Below, piece after piece: positions 33,913 to 42,059 of a stretch of DNA of 64,000 nucleotides. Numbering within the stretch: the stretch's first letter is position 1; each line of letters begins with the position of its first letter. The notes under the pieces are model-generated. The model did not search any database and was not told the DNA's origin. It saw nothing but the letters and a program-made list of their open reading frames with translations. This stretch comes from Hymenobacter rubripertinctus (GTDB lineage: Bacteria; Bacteroidota; Bacteroidia; Cytophagales; Hymenobacteraceae), in contig NZ_QYCN01000025.1 in the NCBI RefSeq assembly GCF_003583925.1, positions 46,708 through 110,707 on the forward strand, given 5' to 3'. A program made the translations under genes and the position numbers.

Positions 33913-35742
33913 ATGAAAAAATCGTTGCGTGGAATGATGAGGGGCGCCAGTCTGCTGGCCCTGCTGGCGGTGGCCCCGGCGGCCCTGGCCCAGGTGCTGG
34001 AAGACAGCAACGTGCAGCTGGCCCGCGAGTACGAGCGCAAGGGGGAGCACGAGAAGGCCGCCTTCCTGTTCGGGCGGCTGCGCAACGACGAGCAGGCTGC
34101 CCCCAATATTCTGCCCGACTACCTGGCCGCCTTGCAGGCCCTGCGCCGGACCAAGGATGCCGAAAAGCTGGTGAAGCGGGCCCAGAAGCAGCGGCCCCGG
34201 GAAATGGCCCTGGGCGTCACGCTCGGGCAGGTGTACGCCGCCGTGTCTGACTCGGTGGCGGCGCGTAAGCAGTGGGAGCGGGTGCTTGGCCAGCTCACCC
34301 CCGATCAGGTGGTGCCCGTAGCTACGGAGTTCCAGCAGCTCAACCTGCCGGCCTGGACTACCCGCACCTACCTGCGCGGGCGGGAGCTGGCGGCCAATGA
34401 AACCGAGTTCGGCCCCCAGCTCATCCAGCTCTACACCCGCGCCGGCCAGACCAACGAGCTGCTGGTGGAAACCCTGCGCTTGGTGGGCAACGATGAGCGC
34501 CAGCTGCCCTTCGTGCGCAACATGCTTCAGAACAGCCTCCAGAACGATCAGGACTTCACTACCCTGGAAAAGGAGCTGCTCACGCTGGTGCAGCGCAACC
34601 CCGACCGGCCCGTGTACAGCGAGCTGCTGCTCTGGTTGCAGGTGCAGCGCCGCGACTTCACGGGGGCCTTGGTGCAGGCCAAGGCCCTCGACCGTCGGGG
34701 CCGCACCGAGGGCCAGCGGGTGCTGGAAGTGGCCGAAATTGCCCGCCGCAACAAAGACTACGAAAGTGCCATCAGCGGCTACCAGTACGTGGCCCGCGAG
34801 TACCCCAACCGCCCCTACTACGCGCTGGCCCGCCAGCGCCTGGTGCAAACCCGCGAAGAGCAGGTGCGGGCGACCTACCCGGTGGATATGGCCCAGCTGC
34901 GGAGCCTGCTGCGGGAGTACGAGCAAGTGCTCACCGACCTGGGCCGCACCCCTGAAACGGCCCCCGTGCTGCGGAGTATGGCCGCGCTGCGGGCTTTCCA
35001 GCTCGGCGAGCAGGAGCCGGCCATGCAGCTGCTGAACGAGGTGATTACTATGCCCCGGGCCAGCCTGGAAGTGGTGGATCAGGCCAAAATCGACCTGGCT
35101 GATATGTACGTGCTGCGGGCCGAGCCCTGGGAAGCCACTCTCCTGTACTCGCAGGTGGAGAAGTCGCACAAGGATACGCCCCTGGGCTACGATGCCAAGC
35201 TGCGCAACGCCCGCCTGAGCTACTTCGCCGGCGACTTCAAGCTGGCCAAGTCCCACCTCGACATTCTCAAGCAGGCCACCAGCCGCGAAATTGCCAACGA
35301 CGCCATGCAGCTCAGCCTGCTCATCACCGACAACACGGCCATGGACACGGCCGGCCTGGCCCTGCGCGACTACGCCGTGGTGGAGCAGCTCGTGTTCCAG
35401 AACAAGGTGCCCGAAGCGTTGCGCAGCCTCGATGCCCTGCTCATTAAGTACCCCGGCCACGCCCTCCAGGATGAAGCATGGTACCTGAAGGCCCAGCTGC
35501 TGCGCCGCACCGGCGACTACGCCGGGGCCCTCAGCACCCTGGAGCGCATCACGGCCAATCCCAAGTACGACGTGCTCAGCGACGACGCCCTGTTTCTGGC
35601 CGCTACCATTCAGCAGGAAAACCTCCAGGACCGCGAAAAGGCCCAGCAGCTCTACCAGCAGGTCATCACCAAGTATCCCGGCAGCATCTACGTGGCCGAA
35701 GCCCGCAAACGGTTCCGCCAGCTGCGCGGCGACGCATTATAG
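33913..35742 (+). CDS. Exported TPR-repeat protein, 609 aa
   Basis: A signal peptide (MRGASLLALLAVAPAALAQ, cleavage near residue 27) is followed almost entirely by TPR or HEAT-like helical pairs. Repeats are visible at about 35-75 (LAREYERKGEHEKAAFLFGR), 95-130, 235-290 (AEIARRNKDYESAISGYQYV), 445-600 (EALRSLDALLIKYPGHALQD, KAQLLRRTGDYAGALSTLER). It probably works as a periplasmic scaffold. It is followed by a strong terminator hairpin. I cannot name a partner. Confidence 0.8.
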   Translation: MKKSLRGMMRGASLLALLAVAPAALAQVLEDSNVQLAREYERKGEHEKAAFLFGRLRNDEQAAPNILPDYLAALQALRRTKDAEKLVKRAQKQRPREMALGVTLGQVYAAVSDSVAARKQWERVLGQLTPDQVVPVATEFQQLNLPAWTTRTYLRGRELAANETEFGPQLIQLYTRAGQTNELLVETLRLVGNDERQLPFVRNMLQNSLQNDQDFTTLEKELLTLVQRNPDRPVYSELLLWLQVQRRDFTGALVQAKALDRRGRTEGQRVLEVAEIARRNKDYESAISGYQYVAREYPNRPYYALARQRLVQTREEQVRATYPVDMAQLRSLLREYEQVLTDLGRTPETAPVLRSMAALRAFQLGEQEPAMQLLNEVITMPRASLEVVDQAKIDLADMYVLRAEPWEATLLYSQVEKSHKDTPLGYDAKLRNARLSYFAGDFKLAKSHLDILKQATSREIANDAMQLSLLITDNTAMDTAGLALRDYAVVEQLVFQNKVPEALRSLDALLIKYPGHALQDEAWYLKAQLLRRTGDYAGALSTLERITANPKYDVLSDDALFLAATIQQENLQDREKAQQLYQQVITKYPGSIYVAEARKRFRQLRGDAL

Positions 35743-35750
35743 AAATTGCA

Positions 35751-35826
35751 GATGCTGCAGATAAAAAAGGATCCGTTCTAACGGCTACCTTGCCGTTAGA
35801 ACGGATCCTTTTTCATCTGCAGCATC
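35751..35826 (+). terminator. 35-bp-stem hairpin after the TPR gene
   Basis: 35751-35785 pairs with 35792-35826 at 34 of 35 positions around the loop TACCTT. It contains A6 and T5 runs internally, so the central half can act as a terminator while the outer GATGCTGCAGAT extends it. Confidence 0.85.
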
Positions 35827-35928
35827 TGCAACATCTGTGATTATTTTGGGTACTTTTGATATCCTGCGCTGTGGCACTAACCTGTCGCGCAGCAGAACAA
35901 ATCATTTCTATCTGCAACATCTGTGATT
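35824..35928. repeat. 19-bp direct repeat flanking the recJ promoter region
   Basis: ATCTGCAACATCTGTGATT is found at 35824-35842 and again at 35910-35928, 86 bases apart. The second copy contains the GTG start codon of recJ at 35923. Confidence 0.85.
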
Positions 35929-37650
35929 GAGAAACGGTGGATTCGTAAGCCTGCGCCCGATGTTGAGCAAGTCCGGGTTCTGGCCGACGCGTTGCGCGTC
36001 AACGAGGCCGTTGTTCGCCTGCTCTGCCAGCGTGAAATCGGCACCTTTGAGGACGCCCGCGCCTATTTCCGGCCCGACCTGAGCCAACTGCCCGACCCGC
36101 TGCTGATGCGGGACATGGACCGCGCCGTGGACCGCCTCGTGCGCGCCCTGCACGCCGGGGAGCGGGTGCTCGTGTTCGGGGATTACGACGTGGATGGCAC
36201 CACCTCCGTGGCGTTGGTGTACAGCTACCTCTGCCGGTTTTTCGGTCCCGAGCGCATTGAGTACTACATCCCCGACCGCTACAAGGAAGGCTACGGCGTG
36301 TCGGAAGCCGGCATCGACTATGCCCAGGCAGAAGGCTACCAGCTCATCATTGCCCTCGACTGCGGCGTGAAATCGGTGGACAAGGTGGCCTACGCCAACG
36401 AGCGGGGCGTGGACTTCATCATCTGCGACCACCACTTGCCCGGCGCCGAGCTGCCCGCCGCCGTGGCCGTGCTCGACCCCAAGCGGGCCGACTGCGCCTA
36501 CCCGTTCAAAGAACTGAGCGGCTGCGGGGTGGGCTTCAAACTGATGCAGGCTTTCACCGAGCACCAGGGCCTGCCCACCACGGAGCTGCACGAGCTGCTA
36601 GACCTGGTGGCCGTGAGCATTGCCGCCGATATCGTGCCCATCTACGGCGAAAACCGCATTCTGGCCTACCACGGCCTGCGCCTGCTCAACGACAAAGCCC
36701 GCCGCCAGCGCCCCGGCTTCGACGCGTTGCGCGAGCTGGCTGGCCTGCAAGTCACCGAGCTCAATATCAGCAGCCTAGTGTTCGGCTTCTCGCCCCGCAT
36801 CAATGCCGCCGGCCGCATGGGCGACGCCAAGCGGGCGGTGGCCATGTTGCTGGCCGACAGCGCCGAGCAGGCCAAGGAAAAAGCCGGCGTGGTGGACAAA
36901 ACCAACCAGGAGCGCCGGGGCTTCGATACCAGCATCACGAAGGAGGCGCTGGCCATGATTGAGGACGACGACACCCTGCGCACCGCCTCCAGCACCGTGC
37001 TTTTCAAGGAAGACTGGCACAAAGGAGTGGTGGGCATCGTGGCCTCCCGCTGCCTCGATAAGTACTACCGGCCCACCATCATTCTCACCGAAAGCAACGG
37101 CAAGGCCACCGGCTCGGCCCGCTCGGTGGTGGGCTTCGATGTGCACCAGGCCATTGAGGACTGCGCCGAGTTGCTCGACCAGTACGGGGGCCACATGTAC
37201 GCCGCTGGCCTCACGCTGCCCGTGGAAAACGTGCCGGCCTTCCGGGCGAAGTTCGAGCAGATCGTGGCCGGCCGCATCCGGCCCGAGCAGCTCATTCCGC
37301 CCGTCGAAATCGACTGCACTATTCAGCTGAGCGACATCACGCCGTCGTTTTTCCGGCTTCTGAGCCAGATGGAGCCCTTTGGCCCCGGCAACCCCAACCC
37401 CGTTTTCGCCTCCGAAAACGTGTACGCTGCCACCGACTCGGCGCGCATCGTGGGCAACTCCCACCTCAAGCTGGCCCTCACCCAGGACGGCCACCACCGC
37501 GTGGACGCCATCGGCTTTGGCCTGGGCGACTACTACGACCAGATCCGCCAGGGCCAGCCCTTCAGCGTCTGCTACACCGTGGAAATCAACGAGTACCGCG
37601 GCACCAAAACCCTGCAACTGCGCGTGAAGGACATCAAGTGGGAGGGGTAG
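35923..37650 (+). CDS. recJ: Single-stranded-DNA exonuclease RecJ, 575 aa
   Basis: A 5'-3' ssDNA exonuclease in recombination and mismatch repair. DHH-family motifs: VLVFGDYDVDGTTS near residue 84, GYQLIIALDCGVKSVD near 145, DFIICDHHLPG near 164-174 (His pair 170-171), and GFSPRINAAGRMGDA near 290. The DHHA1 domain follows (VVGFDVHQAIEDCAELL, QYGGHMYAAG) and then the OB domain (FGPGNPNPVFASEN). The first codon is GTG at 35923 within a direct repeat, so the natural 5' end may have been altered, but the normal IEKRWIRKPAPD start is intact. Confidence 0.94.
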   Translation: MIEKRWIRKPAPDVEQVRVLADALRVNEAVVRLLCQREIGTFEDARAYFRPDLSQLPDPLLMRDMDRAVDRLVRALHAGERVLVFGDYDVDGTTSVALVYSYLCRFFGPERIEYYIPDRYKEGYGVSEAGIDYAQAEGYQLIIALDCGVKSVDKVAYANERGVDFIICDHHLPGAELPAAVAVLDPKRADCAYPFKELSGCGVGFKLMQAFTEHQGLPTTELHELLDLVAVSIAADIVPIYGENRILAYHGLRLLNDKARRQRPGFDALRELAGLQVTELNISSLVFGFSPRINAAGRMGDAKRAVAMLLADSAEQAKEKAGVVDKTNQERRGFDTSITKEALAMIEDDDTLRTASSTVLFKEDWHKGVVGIVASRCLDKYYRPTIILTESNGKATGSARSVVGFDVHQAIEDCAELLDQYGGHMYAAGLTLPVENVPAFRAKFEQIVAGRIRPEQLIPPVEIDCTIQLSDITPSFFRLLSQMEPFGPGNPNPVFASENVYAATDSARIVGNSHLKLALTQDGHHRVDAIGFGLGDYYDQIRQGQPFSVCYTVEINEYRGTKTLQLRVKDIKWEG

Positions 37651-37663
37651 GGAAGCTGACCCG

Positions 37664-38185
37664 CTACCTGGCCTCCAGCCCCTGGGGCAACCGGTACTTC
37701 CGGCCCTGCCAGCTCACGTAGCCGCCCCGGATGTACGTGCCATTGTAGGCCGGCTGATCCTGCGCAAACTTCGTCATCCGCAAGTCCTGCGGCCTTCCCA
37801 TCCGAAGCCAGAGCACCGAGCCATTCAGCCACCGTTCTTCCAGAATCGGGCGGTCGAGCAGATAGGCGGTGTACTTCTCCTGAATGCGCCCGTTGCGGCG
37901 GTAAATGATGCGGTGCTCCCAGACCACGCCTCGTTTCCGTTCGCCGGTATGCGGATCCATCCCCTGGGGAGTGATACTGTAGCCCCGGGCAATGTGCCGC
38001 CGGGTTTTGCGACGGATTTTCAGGACCAGTGTGGTTTGCTCAGCCAGCTCCAGGCGGGTAGCGGCGGCCGTTTGCAGCAGGGAGTCGCGGGCGGCCAGGG
38101 CGCGGGCGGGTTCCGTAATAACCTGCGCGGAAACCCGCGCGGCCCCACCGGCCAGCAGGCCGGTCAGGATAATTTTAGCAAGCAT
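37664..38185 (-). CDS. Exported protein of unknown function, 173 aa
   Basis: A signal peptide (MLAKIILTGLLAGGAARVSAQ) suggests export; the start at 38185 is preferred because this peptide begins there, with 11 more open codons upstream. The rest has a charged helix (LRTKTRRH-like region near 65), then a beta-rich end (HRIIYRRNGRIQEKYTAYLL, WLRMGRPQDL, TYIRGGYVSWQGRKYRL). I do not recognise the family. It converges on recJ with a 13-base gap and no terminator between. Confidence 0.6.
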   Translation of the reverse strand: MLAKIILTGLLAGGAARVSAQVITEPARALAARDSLLQTAAATRLELAEQTTLVLKIRRKTRRHIARGYSITPQGMDPHTGERKRGVVWEHRIIYRRNGRIQEKYTAYLLDRPILEERWLNGSVLWLRMGRPQDLRMTKFAQDQPAYNGTYIRGGYVSWQGRKYRLPQGLEAR

Positions 38186-38398
38186 AAAGTAAAGGGAAAT
38201 GATGACAGGATAAGCCAATGAGCCGCGTACTACGCGCTGTGGCGGCGCGCAGCAAAGGAAAGGCCGTTTTCCGGGTTCCGGAGATTATTATTTTGTTTCC
38301 ACCCTTCCCACCACGCCCACCGGAGCCCCGCTGCCCGCCTGTTGTTGGTGCGGCTCACCCCATGCCGGCCCGCCGTGCTCCTACTATTCTGCTATTCA

Positions 38399-38535
38399 TT
38401 TTTCCAAACGCAAAAAAATGGACAGCAAATCGAGGGACATTTTGCTATCCATTTTCCCGGGCTCAAAAAAGTGGATAGCAAATCAGGCAACGTTTTGCTA
38501 TCCAATTTTTTGCGTTTGGAAAAATGGATAGCAAA
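38399..38535. repeat. Alternating TGGATAGCAAA repeat array
   Basis: Five copies alternate in direction: 38419-38429 (+, one change), 38441-38451 (-), 38472-38482 (+), 38494-38504 (-), 38525-38535 (+). Copies 1 and 4 lie within a 31-bp inverted repeat (38399-38429 with 38494-38524, 29 of 31 matching); copies 2 and 3 form an inner hairpin, giving a two-layer cruciform-like structure. Confidence 0.85.
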
Positions 38536-38565
38536 CCCCGGTTGCGGAGCGGGGGTAGGGTGGAA

Positions 38566-38592
38566 GTAGGGGCGGGGCTTGCCCCGCCCGCC
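38566..38592. repeat. Single arm of the GCGGGGCTTGCCCC repeat
   Basis: Equals 16641-16668 except for one missing C. It forms its own small hairpin (GGCGGGGC/GCCCCGCC). No second arm follows, so this is a solo copy. Confidence 0.75.
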
Positions 38593-38695
38593 ATCAAGCA
38601 GGGTGCTTCAATGGCTAGTGCAGCATCCTGGAAGCATTGTTCCAGCGGTGAGTAGCACGTGGTGTAGCCAATCCATCGGGTCTTTTTTCATCACC

Positions 38696-39055
38696 TCACC
38701 GCCGCACCCACCACGCCCAGCCAAGCAGGACCAGTTGCAGGGGCAGGCGCACCCATAAGGCCCACTCCGGTACCACCATGCCCGCGCCGCCGGTTTGCAG
38801 CATGTACACGTTGGCCGGAAACACGGCCACCAGCAGCGCGATGAGGCCCCAGGCAGCCCAGCGACGGGTGGCGGGCACCAGCAGCCCCAAAGCCCCTGCT
38901 ATTTCGGCGGCTCCGCTCAGGTGCACCAGCAGCAGCGGATGGGGCAGGTAGGGCGGTACGATGCGCAGAAACCCCTCGGGCCGCAGAAAGTGCATGAGGC
39001 CGGCTGTGAGGAAAAACAGGGCCAGTAGCAGCCGGGCGGGTTCTTTCAGTTTCAT
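38696..39055 (-). CDS. DoxX-like membrane protein, 119 aa
   Basis: Four TM helices: LLLALFFLTAGLMHFL, PLLLVHLSGAAEIAGALGLLV, WGLIALLVAVFPANVYML, and WVRLPLQLVLLGWAW. The GLMHF and EIAGALGLL patterns match the DoxX/DoxD-like family. The ATG at 39055 is preferred over 39088 since a -7 box on this strand lies at 39086-39093. The role in such single-gene settings is unknown; relatives are linked to quinone or redox functions. Confidence 0.75.
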   Translation of the reverse strand: MKLKEPARLLLALFFLTAGLMHFLRPEGFLRIVPPYLPHPLLLVHLSGAAEIAGALGLLVPATRRWAAWGLIALLVAVFPANVYMLQTGGAGMVVPEWALWVRLPLQLVLLGWAWWVRR

Positions 39056-39085
39056 ACTGGGGGGAGGGGCGGGGTGAACGGCAGG

Positions 39086-39093
39086 CAAACATA
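39086..39093 (-). promoter_or_regulatory. -7 box TATGTTTG for the DoxX gene
   Basis: Plus-strand CAAACATA, 30 bases upstream of the DoxX start. It lies back-to-back with the plus-strand box at 39101. Confidence 0.55.
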
Positions 39094-39100
39094 CACTACG

Positions 39101-39108
39101 TACCTTCG
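39101..39108 (+). promoter_or_regulatory. -7 box TACCTTCG for the M61 peptidase
   Basis: Matches TAnnTTTG at 7 of 8 positions, 40 bases before the ATG at 39149. It rules out the upstream start at 39074. Confidence 0.5.
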
Positions 39109-39148
39109 TGAAGGCGTTACCTATCTATACTCCCCCGAATTTTTCCGC

Positions 39149-40987
39149 ATGAAGTTATTTCCGTTGGCCCTGGGCCTGAGTCTGGCTACGGCCACGGTGG
39201 CCCTGGCCCAACAGCCCGCCGGTTACCACATCCGCCTCGATCTGGCGCACGTGACCAACGACCGGGTGAAGGTGGTTATCAACACGCCCACCATTCAGGA
39301 GGACCAGGCCACCTACGTGATGCCCTCGGTGGTGCCCGGCTCCTACTCCAAGAAGGATTACGGCCGCTTCGTGACGGGCTTTAAGGCCTTCGATAAGAAC
39401 GGCAAGGCCCTGAAGGTGAAAAACGACGGCCCCAATCTGTTCGTCATCAGCAACGCCCGCCAGCTGGTGCGCCTCGAATACCTCGTAGACGACACCTGGG
39501 ACGCCAAGCAGGACGACCACTTCATCTTCCAGCCCGGCGGCACCAACATCGATGCCGGCCGCAACTTCACCATCAACCACTACGGCTTCTACGGCTACTT
39601 TGAGGGCTACAAAATGCAGCCCTACGAAGTGGAGGTGGAAAAACCGGCCAACCTCTACGGCGCTACCGCCCTGCCCGTGCGCCGTGCCTCGGCCACCCAG
39701 GACGTATTCACGGCTCCCGATTACGTGACCCTGGCCGACGGCCCCATTCTGTACGCCCAACCCGATACGGCCAGCTTCAGCACCGGCGGGGCGCGCATTT
39801 CGGTGGCGGTGCTCTCGGAAACCGGGGCCGTGAAAGCGGCCGAGGTGAGCCGGATGTTGCGGCCCATGTCGGAAGCCCTGACCAAGTACTTCGGCCAGAT
39901 GCCGGTGCCGCGCTACCAGTTTCTGTTCTACTTCCCCAGTCTGAATTCGCCCCTGAGCAGCGAAAAGGGCGGCTACGGGGCCATGGAGCACAGCTACTCC
40001 TCGCTCTATTTCCTGCCCGAAGTGCCCGACCCGGCCCGCCTGCAAAGCATGGTGCTGGAGGTGGCCTCGCACGAATTTCTGCACATGCTGGCCCCGCTCA
40101 ACATTCACTCCCGCGAAATCGGGGAGTTCGACTTCCGCAACCCCCAGATGTCGCAGCACCTGTGGCTCTACGAGGGCGTGACGGAATACGTGTCGCAGCT
40201 GGTGCAGGTGCAGGGCGGCCTGACCACGCCCGCCGAGTTTCAGGCGCGCATCAAGGGCAAAATCGACAAGGCCGATAAGTACGCCCCGGTATCGTTCACC
40301 GACATGAGCAAGCACATTCTGGAGCCGCCCTACAAGGACATGTATGAGAATGTGTACGACAAAGGCGCGCTCATCGGGCTGCTGCTCGATATCCGCATCC
40401 GGGAGCTGAGCCAGGGCCGCCAGACCCTGCGCGACGTGCTGCTGGCCCTGCGCGCGAAGTACGGCCCCACCCGCTCCTTCGACGACGCTGCCCTCATTCC
40501 CGAAATCGTGGCCCTCACCCACCCAGAAATCGATGCCTTCTTCAGCCGCTTCGTGCAGGGAGCCGAGCCGCTGCCGCTGGCCGAGTCGCTGGGCAAAATC
40601 GGGTGGGTGTACCAGCCGGTGGCCAACGCCCGCATCAAGGCGTTTGGCAACCTGGGCTTCGCTTATGACCAGAGTCAGGACCAGTTCCGGGCCGCCAAAA
40701 CCAAGGCTGCGGAAAATGCTTTCGGTTTGGCCGAAGGCGACGTTATCGTGGCCGTAAACAACCAGGCCCTCACCATGCAGAACGCCGAGCTGCTGCTGCG
40801 CCCCCTCGTGGAACCCACTACCGCCGACGCCGTGCGCCTAAAATTCCGCCACGGCAGCGGCGGCGTCGTACAGGAGCGCGAAGCCACACCGAAGGAGTTC
40901 GAGGTGCAGGTCAAAAACCTGGTTGAATCCGTGCCCCGCCCCACGCCCACCCAGCAGCAGCTCCAGGACGCGCTGCTGAAAGGATAG
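39149..40987 (+). CDS. M61-family zinc aminopeptidase with PDZ domain, 612 aa
   Basis: An exported peptidase of the glycyl-aminopeptidase type. The signal peptide is MKLFPLALGLSLATATVALAQ. The N-terminal beta domain (about 25-180) carries TYVMPSVVPGSYSKKDYGRF. The zinc site is HEFLH at residues 308-312 within ASHEFLHMLAPLNIHS, with the third ligand Glu in WLYEGVTEY at about 342. GYGAMEHSYSS near 286 fits the substrate-binding motif. The C-terminal 100 residues form a PDZ domain (AFGLAEGDVIVAVNNQAL). It stands alone with its own promoter. Confidence 0.9.
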   Translation: MKLFPLALGLSLATATVALAQQPAGYHIRLDLAHVTNDRVKVVINTPTIQEDQATYVMPSVVPGSYSKKDYGRFVTGFKAFDKNGKALKVKNDGPNLFVISNARQLVRLEYLVDDTWDAKQDDHFIFQPGGTNIDAGRNFTINHYGFYGYFEGYKMQPYEVEVEKPANLYGATALPVRRASATQDVFTAPDYVTLADGPILYAQPDTASFSTGGARISVAVLSETGAVKAAEVSRMLRPMSEALTKYFGQMPVPRYQFLFYFPSLNSPLSSEKGGYGAMEHSYSSLYFLPEVPDPARLQSMVLEVASHEFLHMLAPLNIHSREIGEFDFRNPQMSQHLWLYEGVTEYVSQLVQVQGGLTTPAEFQARIKGKIDKADKYAPVSFTDMSKHILEPPYKDMYENVYDKGALIGLLLDIRIRELSQGRQTLRDVLLALRAKYGPTRSFDDAALIPEIVALTHPEIDAFFSRFVQGAEPLPLAESLGKIGWVYQPVANARIKAFGNLGFAYDQSQDQFRAAKTKAAENAFGLAEGDVIVAVNNQALTMQNAELLLRPLVEPTTADAVRLKFRHGSGGVVQEREATPKEFEVQVKNLVESVPRPTPTQQQLQDALLKG

Positions 40988-40999
40988 GGGAGAAGAACA

Positions 41000-41086
41000 T
41001 GTCATTCCGCCGCAGGAGGAATCTGGGATAACTTATTGCGGAGATGGTAGTGATTTCACCCAGATTCCTCCTGCGTCGGAATGACA
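41000..41086. repeat. 28-bp-arm inverted repeat (GTCATTCCGCCGCAGGAGG family)
   Basis: Arms 41000-41027 and 41059-41086 match at 27 of 28 positions. It lies between the M61 gene and lptB. Related to 84-189 by the shared GTCATTCCG and GGAGGAATCTG blocks. Confidence 0.85.
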
Positions 41087-41114
41087 ATTCGATTATTCGA
41101 CTTACAAACTCAAG

Positions 41115-41846
41115 ATGATCCTACGCGCTGAGCACCTGGTTAAGAAGTACAAGTCGCGCACGGTGGTGAACGATATGTCGCTGCACGTGGAGCAGGGCGA
41201 AATCGTGGGTTTGCTGGGACCGAACGGGGCCGGCAAAACCACTTCGTTCTACATGACGGTGGGCATGGTGAAGCCCAACGCGGGCAAGGTGTTCCTCGAT
41301 GACCGCGACATTACCAAGCTGCCCATCTACCAGCGCGCCCGCCTCGGCATCGGCTACCTGGCCCAGGAAGCCTCCGTGTTCCGCGACCTGACGGTGGAGG
41401 AAAACGTGCTTTCGGTGCTGGAAATGACCGATATGTCCAAACAAGCCCAGCGTGATAAGGTGGAGGAGTTGCTCCACGAATTCAGCCTGACCCACGTGCG
41501 CAAAAACCTGGGCCGGGTGCTGAGCGGCGGCGAGCGGCGGCGCACCGAAATAGCCCGCGCCCTGGCCGTCGACCCCAAATTTGTGCTCCTCGACGAGCCC
41601 TTCGCCGGCGTCGACCCCATTGCAGTGGAGGAAATCCAGGGCATCGTGGCCAAGCTCAAGCACAAGAACATCGGCATCCTCATCACCGACCACAACGTGA
41701 ACGAAACGCTCAGCATCGTGGACCGGGCCTACCTGCTCTTCGAAGGCAAGCTGCTCAAGGCCGGCACCGCCGAAGAGCTGGCCGCCGATGAAATGGTGCG
41801 CCGCGTGTACCTGGGCAAGCACTTCGAGCTCAAGCGTAAGGTGTGA
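41115..41846 (+). CDS. lptB: LPS export ABC transporter ATP-binding protein, 243 aa
   Basis: Powers LPS extraction by LptFG at the inner membrane. Walker A GPNGAGKT at residues 37-44, [21 protein letters not shown], signature LSGGERRR near 140, Walker [18 protein letters not shown], and the LptB-type tail [20 protein letters not shown]. LptF/LptG are not in the window; lptC is at 30527. The upstream palindrome and the downstream repeats isolate it transcriptionally. Confidence 0.95.
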   Translation: MILRAEHLVKKYKSRTVVNDMSLHVEQGEIVGLLGPNGAGKTTSFYMTVGMVKPNAGKVFLDDRDITKLPIYQRARLGIGYLAQEASVFRDLTVEENVLSVLEMTDMSKQAQRDKVEELLHEFSLTHVRKNLGRVLSGGERRRTEIARALAVDPKFVLLDEPFAGVDPIAVEEIQGIVAKLKHKNIGILITDHNVNETLSIVDRAYLLFEGKLLKAGTAEELAADEMVRRVYLGKHFELKRKV

Positions 41847-41848
41847 TT

Positions 41849-42053
41849 CGGTTGTCAGTTGCTAGTTGCTAGTTGTCAGTTGTCAGTAAAGAACGTCATT
41901 CAGAGCGAAGCGAAGAATCTCGCGTGCTGACGTTGCAAAGACGCATCGACGTTAGCACACGAGATTCTTCGCTTCGCTCTGAATGACGTTCTTTACTGAC
42001 AACTGACAACTGACAACTGACAACTGACAACTAGCAACTGACAACCAGCAACT
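41849..42053. repeat. 50-bp-arm inverted repeat embedded in 7-bp tandem repeats
   Basis: Core arms 41884-41933 and 41949-41998 match at 48 of 50 positions (GTCATTCAGAGCGAAGCG family). On the right, CTGACAA is repeated in tandem at least five times (about 41996-42032) and then degenerates. On the left, TTGTCAG and TTGCTAG units do the same in reverse (41849-41886). The whole fills the lptB-GH3 gap. Confidence 0.9.
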
Positions 42054-42059
42054 GAGTAC

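Larger units (their letters stand above)
38186..38695. other. 510-bp gap with repeat arrays, no gene
   Basis: No open frame with protein-like composition. It holds the alternating TGGATAGCAAA array (38399-38535), one arm of the GCGGGGCTTGCCCC element (38566-38592), and a last 100 bases that show nothing distinct. Confidence 0.6.

Noticed and set aside
41849..42053. Possible CRISPR array
   Set aside because: Repeats are 7 bp, tandem without spacers, and there are no cas genes.
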